Of a stretch of DNA of 64,000 nt, positions 9,801-19,440 are shown one piece after another (position 1 is the stretch's first letter; the number at the start of each line of letters is the position of its first letter). The notes beneath the pieces were generated by a model. It was not told the origin of the DNA and made no database searches. It saw only the letters and a program-made list of their open reading frames with translations. A program made the position numbers and the translations under genes. The DNA is from Pseudoclavibacter terrae. Lineage in GTDB: Bacteria > Actinomycetota > Actinomycetes > Actinomycetales > Microbacteriaceae. Location: assembly GCF_008831075.1 (NCBI RefSeq), contig NZ_WBJX01000001.1:1126515-1190514 (forward strand), in the 5' to 3' direction.

Positions 9801-10592
9801 GAGCTTGTTCTGGCGACCGCGCTTGATGAGCTCCTCGTAGGCGCCGAGGAACTCGCGGAAGTTGAGCGTCTCGGCCTGCTTGATGCTCGGAACCACGAGG
9901 GCGCGGGTTCCGTCTGGCTTCGGCACGTCGATCGCGATGCCGAGGTTGACGTGAGCCGGCTCGATGGCGGAGGGCTTGCCGTCGACCTCGTCGTAGTAGA
10001 CGTTCATGCTCGGGAACTTGATGAGCGCCTTCACGAGGGCCCAGCCGATGAGGTGCGTGAACGAGACCTTGCCGCCGCGCGTGCGGCGCAGGTGGTTGTT
10101 GATGACGATGCGGTTGTCGATCATGAGCTTCGCGGGGATCTCGCGGTAGCTCGTCGCCGTCGGCACCTGCAGTGAGATGTCCATGTTCTTGGCGATGGCC
10201 TTCGCCATGCCCTTCAGCGGCGACACGATGTTCTCGCGTGACGGCGCCTTCTCCTTGTCAGCTGCCGGCGCATCCGCGGGGATGAGCTTCTCCTGCGGGG
10301 CTGCGGCAGTGGTCTTCGCCTGCTTTCGCGCCTCGCCCTCGGCGGTGGGCTTCTTCGCCTCTGCCTGAGCGGCTGGAGCTGCCTGCGCCTTCGCGGGCTG
10401 GGCTGCTGGTGCCGTCTTCGCCGGAGCAGTGGTCTGCTGCTTGGCGTACTGCTCGAGTGTTGGCCACCAGGCCTCGTCGACACTCTTCGGGTCCTTGACG
10501 TACTTCTCGTACATCTCTTCGACGAGCCAATCGTTGGCCCCGAAATCGGACTTTGCTTCGTCTGTACCCGCACTGGTCAAATGACTCGCCAC
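6879..10592 (-). CDS. kgd: Multifunctional 2-oxoglutarate decarboxylase/dehydrogenase E1 (Kgd)
   Basis: A 1,237-residue actinobacterial fusion that acts at the 2-oxoglutarate node of the TCA cycle. An N-terminal segment (FGANDWLVEEMYEKYVKDP) is followed by an Ala/Pro/Lys linker. An E2-like acyltransferase domain follows, with the motif DHRVIQGAG near residue 334, where the usual catalytic Asp is Gln as in mycobacterial Kgd. The thiamine-dependent E1 part has GDAAM...NNQVGF near residues 660-690. No lipoyl domain is present, so lipoate must come from another subunit. GTG at 10590-10592 is chosen because it starts the conserved N-end; the frame stays open upstream into the guaB1 promoter. Family members are controlled by an FHA protein (GarA/OdhI), which is not in this window. 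Confidence 0.95.
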   Translation of the reverse strand: MASHLTSAGTDEAKSDFGANDWLVEEMYEKYVKDPKSVDEAWWPTLEQYAKQQTTAPAKTAPAAQPAKAQAAPAAQAEAKKPTAEGEARKQAKTTAAAPQEKLIPADAPAADKEKAPSRENIVSPLKGMAKAIAKNMDISLQVPTATSYREIPAKLMIDNRIVINNHLRRTRGGKVSFTHLIGWALVKALIKFPSMNVYYDEVDGKPSAIEPAHVNLGIAIDVPKPDGTRALVVPSIKQAETLNFREFLGAYEELIKRGRQNKLSGDDYAGTTISLTNPGGMGTLQSVPRLMKGQGAIIGAGALDYPAPYQGMAQHVLDDLAISKRLTISSTYDHRVIQGAGSGEFLKIVHEHLTGQHNFYEEIFASLRIPYKPVVWSQDVHVDLAAAINKTARVQQLINMYRVRGHMMADIDPLQYVQRTHPDLEIENHGLTFWDLEREFVADGFGGSQRMLKLRDILGILRDSYCRTIGIEYMHIQDPEQRAWFQDELEHPYTKPTHEEQMRILNKLNEAEAFETFLQTKYVGQKRFSLEGSESVISLLDTIIQGAAEEDLDEVAIGMAHRGRLNVLTNIAGKTYGQIFREFEGVQSSSGRGNSGDVKYHLGIEGTFTAASGATIPVYLAANPSHLEAVNGVLEGIVRGKLDRKADGRDAVLPILIHGDAAMAGQGVVYETMQMSQLRAYRTGGTIHVNINNQVGFTTTPRDARSSMYSTDVAKAISAPVFHVNGDDPESVARVAELAFAYRQRFKRDVVIDLISYRRRGHNEGDDPSMTQPLMYNLIEAKRSVRKLYAEALVGRGDITQDEFDAAQKDFHDRLERAFAETHQAQTQSTPISAAELSAVGSREENHRSEPESTAVAREVVETIGDAHGNPPEGFSVHTKLKAVLSKREQMSREGGIDWAFGELLALGSLLMEGTPVRMSGQDSRRGTFVQRHALFHDRLNGQNWLPLSNLSDNQAPISIYDSFLSEYAVLGFEYGYSVERPDALVLWEAQFGDFVNGAQTIIDEFISASEQKWNQRSSVVLLLPHGYEGQGPDHSSARIERFLTLAAEENMTVAMPSTPASHFHLLRRQAYARPRKPLVIFTPKSMLRLRSAVSPVEDFTNGAFRPVLDDERITDKSAVRRVVLHAGKLHYDLRAELDKREDSTVALVRLEQFYPMPGEEINRILAEYPNAEIIYAQDEPENQGAWPFIRTHLAPMLEGRTIRAVTRPESSAPSVGTMKAHQRQQAELIEGILAD

Positions 10593-10663
10593 CTGAGTTC
10601 GTCTCGCGTTCGTCTGTTGATGCGGGACACGCCGAATCTGGGCGGCGGCCCCATCGAGCAACC

Positions 10664-10669
10664 AGCCTA
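10664..10669 (-). promoter_or_regulatory. Candidate -10 (TAGGCT) for kgd
   Basis: TAGGCT on the minus strand lies about 70 nt before the kgd GTG, implying a leader of roughly 65 nt. The same hexamer precedes hisN, atpB and the asparaginase gene in this window. Confidence 0.35.
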
Positions 10670-10723
10670 ACGCCCCTGGCGAGCGCTCTGCGCGAAAGTG
10701 GCCGGTTCGGCGCCTGGGCAACG

Positions 10724-10729
10724 TATTCT
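10724..10729 (+). promoter_or_regulatory. Candidate -10 (TATTCT) for guaB1
   Basis: TATTCT is 7 nt before the ATG at 10737. The intervening GGAGG is only 2 nt from the ATG, too close for a normal ribosome site, so a leaderless mRNA is more likely. Confidence 0.45.
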
Positions 10730-10736
10730 GGAGGCC

Positions 10737-12183
<1,447 letters not shown>

Positions 12184-12239
12184 ACGCGGCCGGCTGACGG
12201 GGTCTCGGATATGTGTGCTCGACAGGGTGGTGACGGCGC

Positions 12240-13601
12240 GTGAACGAGTGGGTCATGCTCGGGATCGGCGTCCTGCTCACCCTGGGCACCGGCGTCTTCG
12301 TCGGCTCGGAGTTCTCGCTCGTCAACCTCGACCGCAACGACCTCGAGAAGCGGCGGGAGCGGGGGGAGAAACGACTCACCCCGACGATCAACGCGCTCAA
12401 GCACACATCCACGCACCTCTCGAGCGCGCAGCTCGGCATCACGCTCACGACGCTCCTCACCGGCTACACGATGGAGCCCGCGATCTCGTCGCTGCTCGCG
12501 ACGCCGCTCGGCGCGGTCGGACTGCCGGAGGATGCCGTGCGCCCCGTCGGAGCCGTGCTGGCCATCGTCATCGCGACGGCCCTGTCGATGGTCGTCGGCG
12601 AGCTCATCCCGAAGAACTTCGCGCTGGCCGTGCCCCGGACGACGGCGAAGTTCCTCATCCCGCTGCAGGTCGCCTTCACGACGGTGTTCAGGCCAGCTGT
12701 CGCGGTGCTCAACGGCAGCGCGAACGGTCTCATCCGCTCCGTCGGCATCGAGCCGAAGGAGGAGCTTTCCGGCGCGCGCACCGCGGAGGAGCTGTCGAGC
12801 CTCGTGCGGCGCTCCGCGCTCGTCGGCATCCTCGAAGGTGAGCGGGCCGTGCTGCTGAGTCGCACGCTGCGCTTCGCCGACCACATCGCGGCGGATGTCA
12901 TGACGCCGAGGCCTCGAGTGCAGTCCATCGCCGTCGACGCGCCGGTGCAGGAGCTCATCGATCTCGCGAAGTCGACGGGGCACTCGCGCTTCCCGGTGAC
13001 CGGTGAGGACATCGACGAGATCGTCGGCGTCGCGCACCTCAAGAACGCCGTCTCGCTCCCGCTCGACCGGAGGCGCTCCGTGCCGGTCGGGGCCATCAAG
13101 ACGGACGCGCTGCTGGTCCCCGAGACGCTCGGCCTGGACGCGCTGCTCGCCGAGCTGCGCTCCGGCGGCTTCCAGCTGGCGGTTGTGCTCGACGAGTACG
13201 GCGGCACGAATGGCGTCGTGACGCTCGAGGACCTCGTCGAGGAGATCGTCGGCGAGCTCGTCGACGAGCATGACCGCGCGCACCTCGACGTGGTCCGCGC
13301 CAAGGGCCGGACGACGTTCGACGGCATGCTCCGACCAGACGAGGTGCGTGACCGGCTCAACATCGAGCTCGACGACGACGGACCATACGAGACGGTGGCG
13401 GGCTTCATCATGAACGCCCTCGAGCGCATCCCCGCCGTGGGTGACGAGGTCCAGGTCCCCGTCGGCACGTTCCGGGTCGAGCGGATGGACGGCCGCCGCG
13501 TCGACCGTGTCGCGTTCACCCCCAACGAGTCCTACGAGTCGAGGGAGGCGCTCATGCAGCGCCTCGCCGACCAGCACGCCGAGAAGGAGAACCGTGGCTG
13601 A
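12240..13601 (+). CDS. CNNM/CBS-domain membrane protein (CorC/HlyC family)
   Basis: A 453-residue protein with an N-terminal CNNM (DUF21) membrane domain of three to four helices (GIGVLLTLGTGVFVGSEFSL onward), a CBS pair near residues 210-330 and a C-terminal CorC_HlyC domain. Family members are linked to Mg2+/Co2+ efflux or homeostasis; older annotations call them hemolysins. The start is GTG at 12240. Its stop overlaps the next paralogue by 8 nt, so the two are translated together and may form a heteromeric transporter. Metal specificity cannot be judged from sequence. Confidence 0.85.
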   Translation: MNEWVMLGIGVLLTLGTGVFVGSEFSLVNLDRNDLEKRRERGEKRLTPTINALKHTSTHLSSAQLGITLTTLLTGYTMEPAISSLLATPLGAVGLPEDAVRPVGAVLAIVIATALSMVVGELIPKNFALAVPRTTAKFLIPLQVAFTTVFRPAVAVLNGSANGLIRSVGIEPKEELSGARTAEELSSLVRRSALVGILEGERAVLLSRTLRFADHIAADVMTPRPRVQSIAVDAPVQELIDLAKSTGHSRFPVTGEDIDEIVGVAHLKNAVSLPLDRRRSVPVGAIKTDALLVPETLGLDALLAELRSGGFQLAVVLDEYGGTNGVVTLEDLVEEIVGELVDEHDRAHLDVVRAKGRTTFDGMLRPDEVRDRLNIELDDDGPYETVAGFIMNALERIPAVGDEVQVPVGTFRVERMDGRRVDRVAFTPNESYESREALMQRLADQHAEKENRG

Positions 13602-14637
13602 GTACTGGTCTGGCCTCGCCTGGCTCGTCGTCCTCCTCGCGGCGAACGCCTTCTTCGTCGGTGCGGAGTTCGCTGTCATCTCCGCGAAGCGCTCGCAGAT
13701 CGAACCGAGGGCGGAGCGGGGCAGCAAAGCCGCCCAGCAGACCCTCTACGCGATGGAGCACGCGACCGGCATGCTCGCGACGAGCCAGCTCGGCATCACG
13801 GTCTGCTCGCTCCTCATCCTCAACGTGTCCGAGCCCGCGCTCCACCACCTCCTCGAGATCCCGCTGTCGGCAACGGGCCTCAGCGAGGAGATGATCTCGA
13901 CCATCGCGTTTGTCATCGCGCTCGTCGTGGTCTCCTACCTGCACGTCGTGCTCGGCGAGATGGTGCCGAAGAACATCTCGTTCTCGGTCCCCGACCGCGC
14001 GGCCCTGCTGCTCGCGCCGCCGCTCGTGTTCTTCTCTCGCCTGTTCGCGCCCGTCATCTGGGCGTTGAACGGCATCGCGAACACGACCCTGCGTCTCTTC
14101 GGCGTCGAGCCGAAGGCCGAGACGACCAGTGCCTTCACCTTTGACGAGGTCGCCGGCATCGTCGAGCAGTCGAAGCGAGAGGGGGTGCTCATGGACCGCG
14201 CGGGCACTCTCTCGAACACCTTCGAGTTCACGGCCAAGAAGGTCGCCTCCGTCGCGATCGCCGGAGACCAGCTTGTGGTGCTCCCGCCGGACGCGACGCC
14301 GGAGATGCTGCAGCGCGCCGTCTCCGAGCACGGCTACTCGCGCTACATCATCCTCGACAGCGAGGGCGGGTACTCGGGCTACGTGCACCTGAAGGACGTG
14401 CTCGACCTCGATGAGCCGGGCGAGTTCGACCAGCCGATCCCAGCCAAGCGCATCCGCTCGCTCGACGGGGTCCATGATGAGGCCGACCTCGAGGACGCCC
14501 TCGCCATGATGCGCCGCACGGGCAACCACCTGGCTCGCGTGCTCGACCGGGAAGGCAACACGCGAGGTGTGCTGTTCCTCGAGGACATCATCGAGGAGCT
14601 CGTCGGCGAGATCCGGGATGCGACAGCCCGACACTGA
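13594..14637 (+). CDS. CNNM/CBS-domain membrane protein, second paralogue
   Basis: A 347-residue protein with the same CNNM fold (GLAWLVVLLAANAFFVGAEFAV; LGITVCSLLILNVSEPALHHL; VVSYLHVVLGEMVPKNISF) and a CBS pair. It lacks the full C-terminal CorC_HlyC domain of its partner and ends after FLEDIIEELVGEIRD, so it is shorter by about 100 residues. The GTG at 13594 lies inside the end of the preceding gene and starts the hydrophobic domain; upstream codons in this frame belong to the paralogue. The pair arrangement, long plus short, is common in actinobacteria. Confidence 0.85.
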   Translation: MAEYWSGLAWLVVLLAANAFFVGAEFAVISAKRSQIEPRAERGSKAAQQTLYAMEHATGMLATSQLGITVCSLLILNVSEPALHHLLEIPLSATGLSEEMISTIAFVIALVVVSYLHVVLGEMVPKNISFSVPDRAALLLAPPLVFFSRLFAPVIWALNGIANTTLRLFGVEPKAETTSAFTFDEVAGIVEQSKREGVLMDRAGTLSNTFEFTAKKVASVAIAGDQLVVLPPDATPEMLQRAVSEHGYSRYIILDSEGGYSGYVHLKDVLDLDEPGEFDQPIPAKRIRSLDGVHDEADLEDALAMMRRTGNHLARVLDREGNTRGVLFLEDIIEELVGEIRDATARH

Positions 14638-14703
14638 AGTCCGGACCCCTTGAGCGTCCGGCGTCGACTTGGCGTGTCGCCGAAGAGCGACCAGGATGGC
14701 CGG

Positions 14704-15639
14704 GTGAGGGAATTCGAAGCTCAGGATGCCGCGGCCAGCGTGTTCGCGCCGCGCGAGGACGACCACAAGTACCGGAGGGGCGTCGCCGCGTTCGTCACGG
14801 GCTCGACGCACTACCCAGGCGCTGCCGTGCTCGGGACGAGAGCCGCCCTCGCGACCGGCATCGGCATGGTCCGGTACTCGGGCGGCGAGTCCGAGACGAA
14901 GGCCGTGCTGTGGCAGAGCCCTGAGGTCGTGGCCGACCTCGCATCGTTCGACGCGCTCGTCGTGGGCTCCGGCGTGGACCCGAAGGATGTGCGCCGCACC
15001 AGCGAGGCGCGCGAGGCCCTCGACCGTGCGCGTGAGCTCGACGCGACGGTCATCGCCGACTCGGGGGCTCTCGGGCAGATCGCCAAGCGGGTCCTGGGCG
15101 GGCACCATGTGCGCCGGTGCATCCTCACGCCGCACGCGGCCGAGCTCGCGGCGCTCATCACGAAGCTCGAGGACACCGAGGTGCGAGCGAGCGACGTCAT
15201 CAAGGAGCCGGAGCAGGCTGTCCGCCTCGTCACCGACCGCCTCGGGTGCACGCTCGTGCTCAAGGGGCACCGCACCTACATCGCCGGTGACGGTCCCACG
15301 ATCATCGTGGATGCGCCCGGTGCCTGGCTCGCGACTGCCGGCACCGGAGACGTGCTCGCGGGCGCCATGGGGGCGCTGAGTGCCGTTGCGTCCAAGCGCG
15401 AGGTCGCCGAGCAGCCGGAGCCCCAGCAGCTCGCGGCCGCCGCCGTCTGGCTGCACGCGCGCGCAGGCTGGTTCGCCTCGCAGGTCAACGCGGGCAATAC
15501 CGCCGCCGCGGCCGACCTCCTGGCCCCCATCGAGCAGCTCCAGCGGCACGGACCCGGCTCTCCCATCAGGGCGAGCGACGCGACCGCGGTCCTGCCTCGC
15601 CTGGTCGGCGCACTCGTGGCGTCCAAGATCCGCGCCTGA
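14704..15639 (+). CDS. nnrD: ADP-dependent (S)-NAD(P)H-hydrate dehydratase
   Basis: A 311-residue ribokinase-fold enzyme that converts damaged NADHX/NADPHX back to NAD(P)H using ADP. Characteristic segments are KYRRGVAAFVTGSTHYPGA, TGIGMVRYSGG, LTPHAAELAALI and the nucleotide site APGAWLATAGTGDVLAGAMG. The epimerase (NnrE) half found in some bifunctional homologues is absent. GTG at 14704 is preferred over a TTG at 14650: it is preceded by AGGATGG and begins the family N-end (REFEAQDAA). The gene is 66 nt downstream of the CNNM pair and probably shares its transcript. Confidence 0.88.
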   Translation: MREFEAQDAAASVFAPREDDHKYRRGVAAFVTGSTHYPGAAVLGTRAALATGIGMVRYSGGESETKAVLWQSPEVVADLASFDALVVGSGVDPKDVRRTSEAREALDRARELDATVIADSGALGQIAKRVLGGHHVRRCILTPHAAELAALITKLEDTEVRASDVIKEPEQAVRLVTDRLGCTLVLKGHRTYIAGDGPTIIVDAPGAWLATAGTGDVLAGAMGALSAVASKREVAEQPEPQQLAAAAVWLHARAGWFASQVNAGNTAAAADLLAPIEQLQRHGPGSPIRASDATAVLPRLVGALVASKIRA

Positions 15640-15646
15640 GCTGGGG

Positions 15647-15652
15647 TAGCTT
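15647..15652 (+). promoter_or_regulatory. Candidate -10 (TAGCTT) for the GT-C gene
   Basis: TAGCTT lies 7 nt before the ATG at 15660 with no ribosome site, a leaderless configuration. It overlaps the end region of nnrD. Confidence 0.4.
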
Positions 15653-15659
15653 GTCCCGC

Positions 15660-17015
15660 ATGACTACGTCGTGGATCGCCCGTCACTGGCGAGGCCCTCT
15701 CTCGATCGTGACGCTCTGGCTGGCCTTCGCCGGCGTGCACTACGTGCTGATCCTCGTGAACCTGTACTCGCTCTCGAACCCGATGGGCGACGTCTTCCAG
15801 GTGTACCGCGGGTGGGTGGATCAGGCGCAGCAGGGGCAGGTGCCCGGCATCGACGCGACGTTCGTGTATCCGCTGCCCTCGCTGCTTCCGATGCTGCTCG
15901 CCGACGTGGTGGGCGGGCAGGCGAACTACGGTCTCGGCTGGCTGCTCGTGGTCACGGCGGGCAATGCGGTGGCGTTCGCGGCCCTGACGCTCTGGCGGCC
16001 GTCGTCGCGCGACGCGCGCCTGCGCCAGATTGCCGCGTGGTGGTGGCTCGTTCTGATGGCACTGCTCGGTCCCGTCGCCCTCGGGCGGATCGACGCCATC
16101 AGCGTCCCCATCGCGCTGCTCGCCCTCCTGTCGCTCCGACGGAGGCCCGAGATCGCCGGCGCGCTCCTCACCTTCGGGGCATGGCTCAAGATCTGGCCGG
16201 CCGCCGTGTTCGCGGCCGCTTTCATCGTGCTGCGGCACCGCCTCTGGCTCGTGGCGGGTGCCCTCGTCGTCTGCGCCGCCGTGCTCATCCCGGCGTTTGC
16301 ACTCGGAGGGGGATCGAACGTGCTCTCCTTCGTGACCGAGCAGACCGGCCGGGGGCTCCAGGTCGAGGCGGTCGCGGCGACCGTGCCCATGTGGCTCGCC
16401 TCGATGCAGGTGCCCGGCTACAGTGCCTCCTACTCCATGGAGATCCTGACCTTCCAGGTCTCCGGGCCCGGCACCGAGTTCGTCAGCGCGCTGCTCACTT
16501 CGGTGCTTGCCGTCGCCGTGCTCGGCGTGGTCCTGCTCGCGCTCGTCTCCAAGCGCCGGGGGATGCCCTTCACCCGGTTGTTCCCGGCGCTCTCGCTCGC
16601 GCTCGTGCTCTCGTTCATCGTCTTCAACAAGGTCGGGTCACCGCAGTTCATCACCTGGCTGGCGCCGGTCATCGTGTTCGGCCTCATCGTGGACGTCAGG
16701 CGGTTCGCGCTGCCTGCGGGGATCGCGCTGTGCATCGCCTGGCTGACGCAGGTCATCTACCCAGGCAACTACAACTTCGTCACCGACGCCCACGCGGCGG
16801 GCGTGGCCCTGCTCGCGGGCCGAAACGGCCTCCTGGTGGTGCTGCTCGTGTGGGCGCTGTGGGCGATGTGGCCGCGCAGCAGGCGAGCCGCGCCCGCCGC
16901 CTCGAGGTCAGCCGTTCACGAGCATCGATCGGATCGCGTCGCCGACGTGATGGATCTCCAGCAGGAACCCGTCGTGGCCGAAGTTCGATCGAATCGTGAC
17001 GGCACGGTCACCTGA
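15660..17015 (+). CDS. GT-C type membrane glycosyltransferase, GT87-like
   Basis: A 451-residue integral membrane protein with about ten hydrophobic segments. The first large extracellular loop contains NPMGDVFQVYRGW; a conserved acidic residue in this loop is the expected catalytic feature of GT-C enzymes. Relatives of the GT87/DUF2029 group are polyprenol-phosphate-mannose mannosyltransferases that build cell-wall glycolipids, but the donor and acceptor here are unknown. The last about 36 residues (from SAVHEHRSDR to the end) are encoded antisense to the 3' end of metX, an overlap of 108 nt, and look unlike a conserved domain. There is no terminator between the convergent genes. Confidence 0.75.
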   Translation: MTTSWIARHWRGPLSIVTLWLAFAGVHYVLILVNLYSLSNPMGDVFQVYRGWVDQAQQGQVPGIDATFVYPLPSLLPMLLADVVGGQANYGLGWLLVVTAGNAVAFAALTLWRPSSRDARLRQIAAWWWLVLMALLGPVALGRIDAISVPIALLALLSLRRRPEIAGALLTFGAWLKIWPAAVFAAAFIVLRHRLWLVAGALVVCAAVLIPAFALGGGSNVLSFVTEQTGRGLQVEAVAATVPMWLASMQVPGYSASYSMEILTFQVSGPGTEFVSALLTSVLAVAVLGVVLLALVSKRRGMPFTRLFPALSLALVLSFIVFNKVGSPQFITWLAPVIVFGLIVDVRRFALPAGIALCIAWLTQVIYPGNYNFVTDAHAAGVALLAGRNGLLVVLLVWALWAMWPRSRRAAPAASRSAVHEHRSDRVADVMDLQQEPVVAEVRSNRDGTVT

Positions 17016-18116
17016 GTAGCTGTTCGGCACGCCGGCCGCGATGCGGTGCTGCGTCTCCGGCGGGAACAGCACATCGGTGGAGATGCCGATGACCATCGTC
17101 GATGCTGTGACGCGTCCGAGAGCCGCATCGACCCCGCCACGGTCTCGGCCGACGTTGTGCGAGCTCATCGCCGTCAGCAGCGTGATGTAGCTGTTGGCGT
17201 CGAATCGACGCGTGAACCGGTTGCCGTGGAAGTCGAGGTAGGACTCGACGGCGTAGCGGCCCTCGTCCTGCTCCGGGCTGAGGTTCGACTGCCAGCTGCG
17301 GCCGAAACGGTCGTCGAGCTCAGTGCCCGAGCGGTAGTTCAACATGGCCAGCCGCCGCGCCAGCGCGAGTCCCCGGTGCGGCCCGAAGCCGGCGGGCTCG
17401 TCGGCGTAGTCGCCGTCGTTGAAGTTCGGGTCGAGCCTGATGGCATCGATCTGCAGGGTGTTCTGCGCGATCGTCTGCGCGTCCGAGGCCGCTGGGGCGC
17501 TCATCACGATGAGCCGCTGCGTCCGGTCGGGGTACATGATGCCCCATTCGAGCGCGTGCATCCCGCCCATGGAGCCGCCGATGACGGCCGCGAACGTCGA
17601 GATGCCGAGGTGGTCGGCGAGGAGCGCCTGAGCCCGAACCTGGTCGCGGATGGTCAGGACGGGGAACGAGGCCCCGTACGCATTGCCGCGCGCGTCGAGG
17701 CTGGCTGGACCCGTCGAGCCCTGGCAGCCGCCGAGCATGTTGGGGGCGATGACGAAGTAGCGGTCCGTGTCGAGGGGCGCCCCTGGGCCGATGATGCCGG
17801 GCCACCAGCCGGCGGTCGGGTGCCCCGGGCCGAGCTGCCCTTCGACGTGGGAGTCGCCGGTGAGCGCGTGCAGGACGAGGATCGCGTTCGACCTGTCGGC
17901 GTTCAGCGTGCCCCAGGTCTCGTAGGCGAGTCGGATGAGCGGCAGCTCGCCGCCGTGCTCGGGGCTGAAGGCCCCGAGCCACGCGAATTGGCGGTCGCCG
18001 ACGTCGTCGCCGTCGCGCCAGGCGCCGGAGGCGGGCGGCCTCAGTGAGGCCGCCCGCAGTTCGTCGTTCGGGATCCTGCCGCTCGGCGGCGAGATCCCGT
18101 GATCTGTCCAGTCCAT
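16908..18116 (-). CDS. metX: Homoserine O-acetyltransferase
   Basis: A 402-residue alpha/beta-hydrolase-fold enzyme that acetylates homoserine with acetyl-CoA, the first committed step of methionine synthesis. Key features are HALTGDSHV near residue 83, the nucleophile elbow GGSMGG (Ser near 180), a late Asp in GISTDVLFPP and the catalytic His in FGHDGFL. It lies 28 nt downstream of metY on the same strand, so the two methionine genes form an operon in the order metY-metX. A TAGCCT hexamer 7 nt before the ATG may also allow separate leaderless transcription. Its 3' end overlaps the glycosyltransferase gene. Confidence 0.95.
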   Translation of the reverse strand: MDWTDHGISPPSGRIPNDELRAASLRPPASGAWRDGDDVGDRQFAWLGAFSPEHGGELPLIRLAYETWGTLNADRSNAILVLHALTGDSHVEGQLGPGHPTAGWWPGIIGPGAPLDTDRYFVIAPNMLGGCQGSTGPASLDARGNAYGASFPVLTIRDQVRAQALLADHLGISTFAAVIGGSMGGMHALEWGIMYPDRTQRLIVMSAPAASDAQTIAQNTLQIDAIRLDPNFNDGDYADEPAGFGPHRGLALARRLAMLNYRSGTELDDRFGRSWQSNLSPEQDEGRYAVESYLDFHGNRFTRRFDANSYITLLTAMSSHNVGRDRGGVDAALGRVTASTMVIGISTDVLFPPETQHRIAAGVPNSYSGDRAVTIRSNFGHDGFLLEIHHVGDAIRSMLVNG

Positions 18117-18123
18117 CAGCGCC

Positions 18124-18129
18124 AGGCTA
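18124..18129 (-). promoter_or_regulatory. Candidate internal -10 (TAGCCT) for metX
   Basis: On the minus strand TAGCCT is followed by 7 nt and the metX ATG. It lies between metY and metX and could give a leaderless metX transcript. Confidence 0.3.
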
Positions 18130-18144
18130 GCGGCAACTCCGCGC

Positions 18145-19434
18145 TTACGCGCGGAGGGAGTCGAGTGCCTGCGCGAGGTCCGCGATCAGGTCGTCGACGT
18201 TCTCGAGACCGACCGAGAGCCGCACGAGTCCCGGGTTGATGCCGGAGGCGAGCAGCTGCTCTGGGGTGAGCTGCGAGTGGGTCGTCGACGGAGGGTGCAC
18301 GATGAGGCTGCGCACGTCGCCGATGTTGGCGAGGTGGCTGAAGAGCTGGACGCGCTCCACGAGCTTGCGCCCTGCCTCGACGCCGCCGCGCAGCTCGAAC
18401 GAGAGGATGGCGCCGGCGCCGTTGGGCGCGTAGCGCTGGGCGAGCGCGTTCCATGGGCTCGAGTCGAGGCCCGCGTAGTTCACGTTCTGCACCTCCGCGT
18501 GGCCCTGCAGCCAGCTCGCGATGGCGGTCGCGTTGGACACGTGGCGCTCCATGCGGAGGCTGAGCGTCTCCACGCCCTGGAGGATCTGCCAGGAGGACGC
18601 GGGGGCGATGGATGCGCCGATGTCGCGCAGGAGCTGCACGCGGGCCTTCGTGTGGAAGGCGTTCGCGTTGCCGAGCGCGCCCGTGTAGCTCAGGCCGTCG
18701 TAGCTCGGGTCGGGCTCGGAGAGTCCGGGGAAGCGGGCCTTGTGCTCATCCCACGGGAAGCTGCCTCCGTCGACGATGATGCCGCCGATGACGGCGCCGT
18801 GGCCGCCGAGGAACTTCGTGGCGGAGTGGACGACGATGTCGGCTCCGTGCTCGAACGGGCGGATGAGGTAGGGCGTCGCGATGGTGTTGTCGACGATGAG
18901 GGGCACGCCGACCTCGTGTGCGACGTTCGCGACGGTCTCGATGTCGAGGATGTTCACGGCGGGGTTGCCGATCGTCTCGCCGAAGAACAGCTTCGTGTTG
19001 TCCTTGGCGGCGGCGCGCCAGGCATCCGGGTTGTTCTGGTCTTCGACGAACGTGACGTCGATGCCGAGCTTGGCGAACGTGTACTTGAAGAGGTTGAACG
19101 TGCCGCCGTAGATGGAGGTCGAGGACACGATGTGGTCGCCCGCTCCGGCGATGTTGAGGATCGCGAAGGTCTCGGCGGCCTGACCGGAAGCGAGGGCGAG
19201 GGCGCCGCTGCCGCCTTCGAGGTCGGCGATTCGGGCCTCGAGCACGGCCGTTGTCGGGTTGGTGATGCGCGTGTAGATGTTGCCCGCGCGGGAGAGGGAG
19301 AACAGGTCGGCCGCGTGCTGTGCGTCGTCGAACACGTACGAGGTCGTCTGGTAGATGGGGGTGACCACCGCGTTGGTCGTCGGGTCTGGGGCGGAACCGG
19401 CATGGATCTGCCTGGTCTCGAAGCTCTGGGTCAT
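18145..19434 (-). CDS. metY: O-acetylhomoserine sulfhydrylase (bifunctional OAH/OAS)
   Basis: A 429-residue PLP enzyme of the Cys/Met metabolism family. It makes homocysteine from O-acetylhomoserine and sulfide, feeding from MetX directly downstream. The PLP lysine is in HSATKFLGGHG near residue 206; IYTRITNPTTAVLE and the substrate-binding ETIGNPAVN are typical. The ATG at 19432-19434 has a good Shine-Dalgarno (GGAGG, 6 nt spacing). Unlike many genes here it has a true leader, and that leader can fold into two mutually exclusive hairpins, one of them touching the ribosome site. Feedback control at the RNA level is therefore plausible. Confidence 0.95.
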   Translation of the reverse strand: MTQSFETRQIHAGSAPDPTTNAVVTPIYQTTSYVFDDAQHAADLFSLSRAGNIYTRITNPTTAVLEARIADLEGGSGALALASGQAAETFAILNIAGAGDHIVSSTSIYGGTFNLFKYTFAKLGIDVTFVEDQNNPDAWRAAAKDNTKLFFGETIGNPAVNILDIETVANVAHEVGVPLIVDNTIATPYLIRPFEHGADIVVHSATKFLGGHGAVIGGIIVDGGSFPWDEHKARFPGLSEPDPSYDGLSYTGALGNANAFHTKARVQLLRDIGASIAPASSWQILQGVETLSLRMERHVSNATAIASWLQGHAEVQNVNYAGLDSSPWNALAQRYAPNGAGAILSFELRGGVEAGRKLVERVQLFSHLANIGDVRSLIVHPPSTTHSQLTPEQLLASGINPGLVRLSVGLENVDDLIADLAQALDSLRA

Positions 19435-19440
19435 AGGTAG

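Noticed and set aside
6924-10175. Very long open frame (over 1,000 codons) on the strand opposite kgd
   Set aside because: It is a GC-driven shadow: Arg/Val/Asp/Glu-rich translation, no domain, and the kgd frame has clear conserved motifs.
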